A stretch of DNA of 64,000 nt, taken from NCBI GenBank assembly GCA_963715285.1, contig CAVQRU010000001.1, positions 62,001 to 126,000 of the forward strand, in the 5' to 3' direction. The notes beneath the pieces are model-generated. The model was given only the letters and a program-made list of their open reading frames with translations, was not told the origin of the DNA and did not search any database. This document shows positions 25,491 to 32,028 of the stretch, in pieces; the stretch's first letter is position 1; every line of letters starts with the position of its first letter. The translations under genes and the position numbers were made by a program. Origin of the DNA: Sva-07 sp963715285. Lineage in GTDB: Bacteria > Actinomycetota > Acidimicrobiia > Acidimicrobiales > Ilumatobacteraceae.

Positions 25491-26135
25491 ATGGCTGCCG
25501 ACCTGGACTTCTTCTTCGATCCGGTCTGCCCGTGGGCGTGGATCACCTCACGGTGGGTCGTGAACGTCAGCGAGCAGCGCAACTACGAGGTCGACTGGCG
25601 CTTCATCTCGCTGTGGATCCTCAACGAGGACAACCACCGGGAGTGGTACACGCCGCAGTATCGCGCCGGGCACTACCTGGGACATCAGGGCCTGCGGATC
25701 GCCGACGCGATTCGGCTCGGCGAGGACGACCCGACCGCGGTCGGCCGCTGGTACACGGCGATCGGTACCGCGCTGCACGTCCAGGCTCAGCGCGCGGAGG
25801 CCCGGGACGACTCACTGGGGTGGTATCGCAGCCTGCTGGCGGTCGACGGGTTCGACGAGGGCTACCTCGACGCAGCCGACGACGATGCCCACGACGAGTA
25901 CCTCCGTGCCGACACCGAACTCGCGTTGAGTCGAACCGGCCGCGATGTCGGAACCCCGATCCTCACCTTCCATCCGGGCGGCGAACGAGAGGCGAGCTTC
26001 TTCGGCCCCGTGATCTCGAAGGCGCCCACCGGGACCGAGGCGGTCGAGCTGTGGGACGCCGTCGAGAAGCTGGCCACCATGTCCGGCATGGCCGAACTCA
26101 AGCGATCCAACCGCGTCGCACTCGACTTCACCTGA
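25491..26135 (+). CDS. DsbA-family / mycothiol-dependent nitroreductase-like protein
   Basis: A 214-residue thioredoxin-fold protein resembling mycobacterial Rv2466c, a mycothiol-dependent reductase. The N-terminal motif DPVCPWAWITSRW corresponds to DPxCPWCW, so the first Cys is kept and the second is Ala: a monothiol active site. The helical insertion and the GTPILTFHPGG cis-Pro region are present. TAGGTT ends 6 bases before ATG 25491, suggesting its own leaderless promoter. It interrupts the usual infB-rbfA adjacency. Mycothiol use is inferred from the family. Confidence 0.85.
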   Translation: MAADLDFFFDPVCPWAWITSRWVVNVSEQRNYEVDWRFISLWILNEDNHREWYTPQYRAGHYLGHQGLRIADAIRLGEDDPTAVGRWYTAIGTALHVQAQRAEARDDSLGWYRSLLAVDGFDEGYLDAADDDAHDEYLRADTELALSRTGRDVGTPILTFHPGGEREASFFGPVISKAPTGTEAVELWDAVEKLATMSGMAELKRSNRVALDFT

Positions 26136-26160
26136 ACGTGACGCTCTGATCCCGACCCGA

Positions 26161-26187
26161 GACAACACGGGTCTGCCCCGTGTTGTC
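26161..26187. repeat. Hairpin before rbfA, variant of the GGGTCTGxCCC palindrome
   Basis: GACAACACGGG (26161-26171) and CCCGTGTTGTC (26177-26187) form an 11-bp perfect stem around TCTGC. The centre CGGGTCTGCCCCG is close to the GGGGTCTGACCCC core. It lies just before the Shine-Dalgarno AAGGAGG of rbfA, and may terminate the upstream gene or shape the rbfA leader. Confidence 0.6.
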
Positions 26188-26204
26188 CCATCAAGGAGGT
26201 TCCC

Positions 26205-26630
26205 ATGGCAGGAAAGCGCAACAGCCGCAGCAGCACCCCGAAGTACTCGCGCAGCGCGCGGGTCGGCACGACACTGCAGGAGATCATCGCCGACGAGCTC
26301 GTGCGCATCGACGACGAGCGGCTGACGTTCGTGACCGTCACGGGCATCGACGTCGACCCGGAACTCAACCGTGCCATCGTGTTCTTCGATTCGCTCGCTG
26401 ACGAGGAGGGCGACGCGGAGATCCTCGAAGCGTTCGCCGATCACCGCGTTCGGCTGCAGTCGTCGATCGCCCGCCAGATCAGGGCGAAGAAGACCCCGAT
26501 TCTCGACTTCCGTCCCGACATGGTGATCCGTTCGGCCGCTCGCATCGATGACATCCTGAAGTCCGATCAGGCCCGCATCGAACGCGAAGCCGGCGCCCAG
26601 TCGCCTGCTCCCGTGACGCCCGAGGACTGA
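26205..26630 (+). CDS. rbfA: 30S ribosome-binding factor RbfA
   Basis: A 141-residue KH-like cold-shock ribosome assembly factor. The conserved N-terminus (YSRSARVGTTLQEIIADELVRI, seen in part as RVGTTLQEIIADELVRI), the central FVTVTGIDVDPELNRAIVFF, and the C-terminal PILDFRPDMVIRSAARIDDIL are all present. AAGGAGG lies 9 bases before ATG 26205. Its stop overlaps the truB start by one base (TGATG), so the two are translationally coupled, as in most bacteria. Confidence 0.96.
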   Translation: MAGKRNSRSSTPKYSRSARVGTTLQEIIADELVRIDDERLTFVTVTGIDVDPELNRAIVFFDSLADEEGDAEILEAFADHRVRLQSSIARQIRAKKTPILDFRPDMVIRSAARIDDILKSDQARIEREAGAQSPAPVTPED

Positions 26631-27499
26631 TGGCGCGGCGCAAGCCGGCGACCACCCACGGTGTGGCGGTGGTCGACAAACCGGCCGGGGTGACGAGCCA
26701 CGACGTGGTCGGCATGCTGCGGCGCCGCTTCGGTGAACGCCAGGTCGGCCACGCCGGCACGCTCGATCCCGATGCGACCGGCGTCCTGGTGGTCGCCGTC
26801 GGCAAGGCGACTCGGCTGCTCCGCTTCGTCGAGAAGACCCGCAAGGGCTACACGGGAGAGGTGGTGCTCGGCACCTCGACGTCGACGCTCGACGCAGCCG
26901 GCGACGTCGTCGGCACGTTCGACATGTCGGCGGTGACCCTGGACGACGCTCGCGCTGCTGTTGCTGAGCACCTCGTCGGCGAGATCGAGCAGATCCCACC
27001 GATGGTGTCGGCCATCCGGGTGGACGGCAAGCGGCTCCACGAACTCGCCCGCGAGGGCATCGAGGTCGAACGGTCGGCGCGACCGGTGACGATCCACCGG
27101 TTCGACGTCGTCGGCTGGGCCGAGCCGGGTGTCCTGGCCATCGACGTCGAGTGCTCCGCAGGCACCTACATCCGAACGCTCGCCGACGATCTCGGGAGGC
27201 TCCTCGGCGGGGGAGCGCATCTCCGCAACCTGCGGCGCACCCATGTCGGCGAGTTCACGCTCGCCGACGCCGCGCCGCCCGACGAGTGTGCGCTGCTCCC
27301 GGTGGAGAGCGCGGTGCGAGCGCTGACCCCCGTCGAGGTCGACGACGACACGGCGGCGCTGATCGCCAACGGCCGGGTGCTCGCTGCCTGGCAGGGTGAG
27401 GGGCCATGGGCCGTCTCCGACGCCGCCGGCCGGCTCCTCGCGGTCTACGAGACCTTCGGCGACGGCCAGGCCAAGCCCGCCGTCGTGCTTGCGGTCTGA
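26630..27499 (+). CDS. truB: tRNA pseudouridine(55) synthase TruB
   Basis: A 289-residue pseudouridine synthase that modifies U55 in the T-loop of tRNAs. The catalytic motif GHAGTLDPDATGVL is near residue 39 with the essential Asp. VVDKPAGVTSHD is at the N-terminus and the later motifs KTYxG-like (KGYTGEV) and CSAGTYIRTLADDLG are intact. The length and the C-terminal PUA-like end are normal for actinobacteria. It overlaps rbfA by one base and precedes ribF by 45 bases. Confidence 0.96.
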   Translation: MARRKPATTHGVAVVDKPAGVTSHDVVGMLRRRFGERQVGHAGTLDPDATGVLVVAVGKATRLLRFVEKTRKGYTGEVVLGTSTSTLDAAGDVVGTFDMSAVTLDDARAAVAEHLVGEIEQIPPMVSAIRVDGKRLHELAREGIEVERSARPVTIHRFDVVGWAEPGVLAIDVECSAGTYIRTLADDLGRLLGGGAHLRNLRRTHVGEFTLADAAPPDECALLPVESAVRALTPVEVDDDTAALIANGRVLAAWQGEGPWAVSDAAGRLLAVYETFGDGQAKPAVVLAV

Positions 27500-27531
27500 G
27501 CTGCGAATCCCGTCGGCGTCGACGGGCCCGA

Positions 27532-27537
27532 TAGCGT
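27532..27537 (+). promoter_or_regulatory. Candidate leaderless -10 box of ribF
   Basis: TAGCGT ends 7 bases before GTG 27545 in the short truB-ribF gap, and no Shine-Dalgarno sequence is seen. ribF may therefore be transcribed independently of truB. Confidence 0.45.
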
Positions 27538-27544
27538 TCCCGCC

Positions 27545-28489
27545 GTGCTCGTCGTCACCGACCTGGAACACTGCTCGTGGGGCGACGACCGCGCCGTCAT
27601 CACGATCGGGGCCTACGACGGAGTGCACCTCGGCCATCGTGTGGTGATCGACCAGGTTCGCCGTCGCGCCGCGGAGCTCGCAGCGAAGTCGGTCGTGGTC
27701 ACCTTCGATCGCCACCCGGCGAGTGTCGTGCGGCCCGAGTCGGCACCGCGTCTGCTCACGAGCTTGGAGCAGAAGCTGGAACTGTTGGAGTCGACCGGCA
27801 TCGACGCGGTCGTGGTCGTGCCGTTCGACGAGCAGCAGGCCGCGGAGACGCCGGAATCGTTCGTCGATCGCGTGCTCGTCCGGTGTCTGCACACGCAGGC
27901 GATCGTGGTCGGTGAGGACTTCCATTTCGGTCGGCACCGCGACGGCAACGTCGATCTCCTCCGCAAGCTCGGCGCGGAGGCCGATTTCGAGGTCGAACCG
28001 GTGCAGCTCGTCGCTCGGCGCGACGGCGTCGACGAGCCGGTCAGCAGCACCGCGATCCGGCGAGCGCTCGCCGGGGGCGACATCGCTCGCGCGAACGAGA
28101 TGCTCGGCCGTCCGTACGAGGTGCGTGGCACGGTGTTCGAAGGCGACCAGCGCGGCCGGCTGCTCGGCTTCCCGACGGCGAACGTGGGCGTTCCGAACGG
28201 GATGTGCATGCCCGCCGACGGCGTGTACGCGGGGTGGTACGAGCGACCCGACGGCTCGGTCTACCCGTGCGCCATCAACCTGGGCCGACGCCCGACGTTC
28301 TACGAGCACGCCGATGCGTCGCTGCTCGAGGCCCACCTGCTCGATGCCGACGTCGATCTGTACGGCGAGGCGGCCGAGGTTCGCTTCGCCCACTTCCTGC
28401 GCAGTGAGCGCAAGTTCGACGGGGTCGATGCACTGGTCGCGCAGTTGACGCACGATGTCGACCACGCCCACCAGCTCCTCGACCCCTGA
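27545..28489 (+). CDS. ribF: Bifunctional riboflavin kinase / FAD synthetase RibF
   Basis: A 314-residue enzyme that phosphorylates riboflavin to FMN and adenylates FMN to FAD. The N-terminal nucleotidyltransferase domain has GAYDGVHLGH (usually GNFDGVHLGH), VVGEDFHFGRHRDGN and the SSTAIRRAL motif. The C-terminal kinase domain has GRLLGFPTANV and the ALNLG-like AINLGRRPTF. GTG 27545 is supported by TAGCGT 7 bases upstream. A flavin- or SsuA-type ABC importer operon lies convergent downstream. Confidence 0.96.
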   Translation: MLVVTDLEHCSWGDDRAVITIGAYDGVHLGHRVVIDQVRRRAAELAAKSVVVTFDRHPASVVRPESAPRLLTSLEQKLELLESTGIDAVVVVPFDEQQAAETPESFVDRVLVRCLHTQAIVVGEDFHFGRHRDGNVDLLRKLGAEADFEVEPVQLVARRDGVDEPVSSTAIRRALAGGDIARANEMLGRPYEVRGTVFEGDQRGRLLGFPTANVGVPNGMCMPADGVYAGWYERPDGSVYPCAINLGRRPTFYEHADASLLEAHLLDADVDLYGEAAEVRFAHFLRSERKFDGVDALVAQLTHDVDHAHQLLDP

Positions 28490-28502
28490 CGCCGCCACGC
28501 CA

Positions 28503-28514
28503 GGGGCAGACCCC
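28503..28514. repeat. Degenerate GGGG-CAGA-CCCC palindrome between ribF and the ABC operon
   Basis: GGGGCAGACCCC is the dispersed core lacking one T. It sits between the convergent stops of ribF and the substrate-binding protein, the same context as the better copies. It may act as a terminator. Confidence 0.4.
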
Positions 28515-28531
28515 CGTCGCGACACCCGTCA

Positions 28532-29713
28532 TCACGCCGGCCAGACGACCTGGCCGTCGGCATCGTAGACCCCGACGATGATGTCGTCGCCGAGCACCGC
28601 AACCGCATCGGGCGCCGTGCCGTCGAACAGCCCGATCTCGGCGTAGGCGTCGAGCTCCGCTTGGAGCGCCCCCGCCTGCGGGACGCCGTATCCGGTGCCG
28701 GCCGGTGTCAGCGAGGAGATCAGCGCGGCGTCGGTGGTCCAGCGGAACACCTCGCCCTCGGGGGAGAGGAAGTTCGGGTTGCCGCCGGCGTTGATGCGGT
28801 CGACGGAGATCTGCGCCGCGGCCTCCGGATCGTCGATGGCGTCGGCGAGACCGAGCATCGTGGCCCGTACGAAGTCCTCCGCGGCGGTCGGGTGTTCGTC
28901 GATGAACTGCTGGTTCGTGTAGATCACACCGAACGAGCCGGGGATGTCGTAGTCGATCGGGTCGAACAGGTCGAACGGGATGTCGGCGCGCTCGAGGGCG
29001 CCCGGCTCGTTGCTCTTGTAGCCGGGGAACCCGACGATCGACTCGATGGCGATGTGTTGGACGGGATCGAACCCGTCGAGCAGCACGGTGTCGAAGTCCT
29101 CGCCTTCGACGAGCCCGGCCTGTGCCAGCATCGCAGCGACGCTCGGCGGCAGCTTGCCCTTCACGCCGATCGTGGTGCCGGCCAGATCGGCGAGTTCGGT
29201 GGCGTTGCCCGGCTTCACGATCAGCGAATCGATGGCGGTGGGACCCTCGACGGCGACCACGACGAGGTCGGCGTCGTTCGCAGCAGAGAACTCGACGACT
29301 TCGCTGAACGAGCCGCCCGACGCGAACTGGGCGTCGTTCTCCGCCACGAGCGGGTAGTTGGCCGTCGAGAAGCTGGCGGTCACCTCGACGTCGAGGCACA
29401 TCGCGTCGTAGTACCCCTTCTCCTCCGCGACGAGGATGTCGACGATCGAAGCGGTCGCCGCGAAGTCGAACCCCGTCAGGTACGTGATGGTCCCGGCGGC
29501 TTCGTTGGCGGCGCAGCGGTCCGCCGGGAACGCCTCACCGGCGACCACCGGTGTGGTTCCGGCGCCCGTGTCGGAGGTGGTGGCGGTGGCCTCGCCGGTC
29601 GTGTCGGCGGTGCCGGTCGTGTCGGTCGTGCCGGTCGAGTCGTCGTCGCTCGCGCAGGCGGCGAAGGCGACGGCGGCGGTCAGAGCGAAGGCGGCGGCGT
29701 TGCGGAAGCGCAT
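28532..29713 (-). CDS. ABC transporter substrate-binding lipoprotein, NMT1/SsuA type
   Basis: A 393-residue lipoprotein. The N-terminal signal (FRNAAAFALTAAVAFAAC) ends in a loose lipobox with the Cys near residue 19, followed by an Asp/Thr-rich spacer. The mature part fits the NMT1/ThiY/SsuA fold: ITYLTGFDFAATASIVDILVAEEKGYY, seen in part as DILVAEEKGYYDAM, then DLAGTTIGVKGKLPPSV. It is the third gene after the ATPase and permease, separated from the permease by 92 bases. Candidate substrates are pyrimidine precursors, sulfonates or riboflavin; the neighbouring ribF makes a flavin link conceivable. Confidence 0.85.
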   Translation of the reverse strand: MRFRNAAAFALTAAVAFAACASDDDSTGTTDTTGTADTTGEATATTSDTGAGTTPVVAGEAFPADRCAANEAAGTITYLTGFDFAATASIVDILVAEEKGYYDAMCLDVEVTASFSTANYPLVAENDAQFASGGSFSEVVEFSAANDADLVVVAVEGPTAIDSLIVKPGNATELADLAGTTIGVKGKLPPSVAAMLAQAGLVEGEDFDTVLLDGFDPVQHIAIESIVGFPGYKSNEPGALERADIPFDLFDPIDYDIPGSFGVIYTNQQFIDEHPTAAEDFVRATMLGLADAIDDPEAAAQISVDRINAGGNPNFLSPEGEVFRWTTDAALISSLTPAGTGYGVPQAGALQAELDAYAEIGLFDGTAPDAVAVLGDDIIVGVYDADGQVVWPA

Positions 29714-29805
29714 CGGTGGTCCGATCGTTCGAGGATGGAGCGGCCGACGATCGCCGGCCTCACAGGGGTACGACATCTTGCCATGACCCCGGCGGAAGTA
29801 CCCGG

Positions 29806-30570
29806 TCAGCTTCGCTGGGAGACGTGCCATCTGAGCAGGAGCCGCTCGAGGACCGACACGAACGTCAGCCCAGCGATCCCGAGCAGCGCAGAGCAGACGA
29901 TCGTCGTCCAGAGAATCTCGGCATCGTTGAACGACGCCGCTCGGCGACCGATCGCGCCGAGCCCGTCGGTCGTCAGCGCCGATCCCTCCGCGAAGTAGGC
30001 GGCCGCGAGCCCGAGACCGACCGCGAAGCGGGCGGTGGTGAAGATCGAGGGCAGCGCCGACGGGAGCCGCAGCCGCCAGAAGACCTCCCACGGACGGGCG
30101 TCGACGCTGGCGAGCAGCTCGCGCGCCGCCGGGTCCGCCGACTTCATGCCGCCGACGACACCGAAGGTGAACACCGGGAAGGAGGTGAACGCAACCATGA
30201 AGTAGATCGTGGGATCACCGCCGTCGAGCCACAGGACGACCGAGGTGATGTACGCGACCCACGGGGTGACCAGCACCAGGATCAGCACCGGCTGGGCGGC
30301 TTCCTCCACGAAGCGCGACGCGGCCATCAGCGACCCGACGGCGATCGCGAACAGCAGCGCGAGCGACAGACCCACGACCATGTGGCGGGCGGTGACCAGC
30401 GCATTGTCCCAGAAGAAGCCCGGCGCCGAGGTGAGCGTGTCGACGATCGCGGACGGCGGCAACAGCACGAAGCGACGGATGTCGAACAGCCGTACCAGCA
30501 GCTCCCAGAACACCGCGAACGCAACGATGCCGACGATCGGCGCGACGACCCGGCGGACCCCGGGACTCAT
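29806..30570 (-). CDS. ABC transporter permease, SsuC/NMT1-importer type
   Basis: A 254-residue inner-membrane permease with about six hydrophobic segments. The cytoplasmic EAA loop region is recognisable in the stretch SVDARPWEVFWRLRLPSALPSI, in part WRLRLPSALPSIFT. The family (BPD_transp_1) serves SsuABC, TauABC and ThiXYZ importers. ATG 30570 overlaps the ATPase stop by 4 bases, and the C-terminus (RWHVSQRS) ends 92 bases before the binding-protein ATG. Confidence 0.9.
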   Translation of the reverse strand: MSPGVRRVVAPIVGIVAFAVFWELLVRLFDIRRFVLLPPSAIVDTLTSAPGFFWDNALVTARHMVVGLSLALLFAIAVGSLMAASRFVEEAAQPVLILVLVTPWVAYITSVVLWLDGGDPTIYFMVAFTSFPVFTFGVVGGMKSADPAARELLASVDARPWEVFWRLRLPSALPSIFTTARFAVGLGLAAAYFAEGSALTTDGLGAIGRRAASFNDAEILWTTIVCSALLGIAGLTFVSVLERLLLRWHVSQRS

Positions 30571-31331
30571 CGGTCCATTCCGTCGCTGAGCGCGCCGCGA
30601 AGGCGTGTGGTGAGGTGGAAGAAATCGTCGGTGTCCTCGATGTCGGGGTGGCGTGGGTGCGCGAGTTCGATGGCGACGTCCTCGGTCACGCGGCCGGGCC
30701 GCGAGGACATCACCGCCACCCGATCGGAGAGGAAGGTCGCCTCGGGGATCGAGTGGGTGACGAACACGACGGTCGTGCCGAGCGGCTCGCGCAACCGCCC
30801 GAGCAGGTGTCGCATGTCGGTCCGCGTCATCTCGTCGAGGGCCGCGAACGGCTCGTCCATCAGCAGGATCGGCGCATCGAGGGCGAATGCCCGGACGAGG
30901 CCCACACGCTGCTGCATGCCGCCCGACAGCTCGTGGGGAAAAGCATCGCGGAACTCGCCGAGGCCGACCTCGTCGAGAAGATCCCCGACCGACACGTTGG
31001 GTGTGGTGGGCGAGTTGGCGCGATTGATGTCGAGCAGCAGTCGCGCGTTCGCCTCGACGGTGCGCCACGGAAGCAGTGCCGGCGACTGTGGAATGAACCC
31101 GATCTGCTTGTGGCGGCGTGCGTCGGCAGGGCTCATGCCGTTGACCACGATGCTGCCGGTGGTCGGGCGCTCCAGTCCGGCGATCAGGCGGAGCAGGGTG
31201 GTCTTGCCGCAGCCCGACGGTCCCAGCAAGGTGACGGTCTCACCCTCGCCGACGTCGAGGCTCACCGGCGCCAGCGCGGCGAGCGACCCGAACGACTTCG
31301 AGACGTCTCGCAGCTCGATTCGGGCAGGCAC
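30567..31331 (-). CDS. ABC transporter ATP-binding protein, SsuB/TauB type
   Basis: A 254-residue ATPase. Walker A is GPSGCGKTTLL near residue 37, the Q-loop IGFIPQSPALLPWRT, the signature LSGGMQQRVGLVRAF, Walker B ILLMDEPFAALDE, and the switch His in VTHSIPEA. GTG 31331 is the start because homology begins two residues later. It is the first gene of the minus-strand importer operon and is divergent from rpsO across a 195-base promoter region. Confidence 0.93.
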   Translation of the reverse strand: MPARIELRDVSKSFGSLAALAPVSLDVGEGETVTLLGPSGCGKTTLLRLIAGLERPTTGSIVVNGMSPADARRHKQIGFIPQSPALLPWRTVEANARLLLDINRANSPTTPNVSVGDLLDEVGLGEFRDAFPHELSGGMQQRVGLVRAFALDAPILLMDEPFAALDEMTRTDMRHLLGRLREPLGTTVVFVTHSIPEATFLSDRVAVMSSRPGRVTEDVAIELAHPRHPDIEDTDDFFHLTTRLRGALSDGMDR

Positions 31332-31375
31332 GACGAGCGAGCGTACCCGGCCGGCGGATCCGGGAACCCGACCCG

Positions 31376-31404
31376 TTGTGGCGGCGTCGGCGGCGCCGTA
31401 GCAT
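31376..31404 (+). promoter_or_regulatory. Candidate sigma-70-type promoter of rpsO
   Basis: TTGTGG (31376-31381) and TAGCAT (31399-31404) are separated by 17 bases, giving a ~115-base rpsO leader. A short hairpin GCATCC...GGATGC follows in that leader (about 31447-31475), which could be an S15 autoregulation site. Both are visual matches only. Confidence 0.35.
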
Positions 31405-31526
31405 TGCGATGTCCGTTCGGGCTGGAGGTTCCGGCTCGTGCGTGATGCATCCAACTCCATCAGGAGCGGGATGCGACCTCCGTGTCGTCGGATCGTCCGG
31501 CGGCACCGATCGGAAGGCGACACACC

Positions 31527-31805
31527 ATGGCTGATCTGGCCGACACCACACCGAACACCGCTGCGACCATCGAGAAGTACCGCACCCACGAGACCGACAC
31601 CGGCTCGCCGGAGGTGCAGATCGCACTGCTCACCGAGCGCATCACGCACCTCACCGAGCACCTGAAGGTGCACAAGAAGGACCACCACAGCCGTCGTGGC
31701 CTCCTGATGCTGGTCGGTCGCCGCCGTCGCATGCTCGACTACGTCAAGTCGATCGACGTCGAGCGCTACCGCAAGATCATCGCCGACCAGGGCCTGCGTC
31801 GCTGA
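31527..31805 (+). CDS. rpsO: 30S ribosomal protein S15
   Basis: A 92-residue S15 with the family signature HKKDHHSRRGLLMLVGRRRRMLDY, seen in part as DHHSRRGLLMLVGRRRRML. S15 binds 16S rRNA in the central domain of the 30S subunit. ATG 31527 is chosen from the normal length (~89). rpsO followed by pnp is conserved throughout bacteria. Confidence 0.97.
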   Translation: MADLADTTPNTAATIEKYRTHETDTGSPEVQIALLTERITHLTEHLKVHKKDHHSRRGLLMLVGRRRRMLDYVKSIDVERYRKIIADQGLRR

Positions 31806-32028
31806 GGCGGGCCGTCTGCCGCGCATTGGCGCGCGGTTCACGGTAGGATGCGTCCTCGGAGCCGGAACGTCCGGCCCCGCAACATGAGCGAACCGTTGTC
31901 GGTTGCCGGTTGCTGAATCCGAACCGCCGCCCTGCCGGGTCGACGCGACGTCGGGTTGACCAACTGGGAACCGGCCGATCGCTCCAGAGGCGCATTCCCG
32001 AGGGGGAATGCACGCGAAAGGAGCCCTT
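31806..32028 (+). other. rpsO-pnp intergenic region with pnp leader hairpin
   Basis: This 223-base stretch holds no gene. GCATTCCC (31992-31999) and GGGAATGC (32004-32011) form a perfect 8-bp hairpin with loop GAGG, ending 4 bases before the Shine-Dalgarno GAAAGGAG (32016-32023) of pnp. A second GC-rich stem is suggested near 31815-31840 (GCCGCGC / GCGCGCGG). In other bacteria pnp mRNA leaders fold into RNase III targets for autoregulation; that role here is inferred. Confidence 0.5.

Noticed and set aside
28490..28531. FMN riboswitch or other riboswitch near ribF and the ABC importer
   Set aside because: No space or conserved RFN-type stems in the short gaps around ribF or upstream of the importer ATPase gene.
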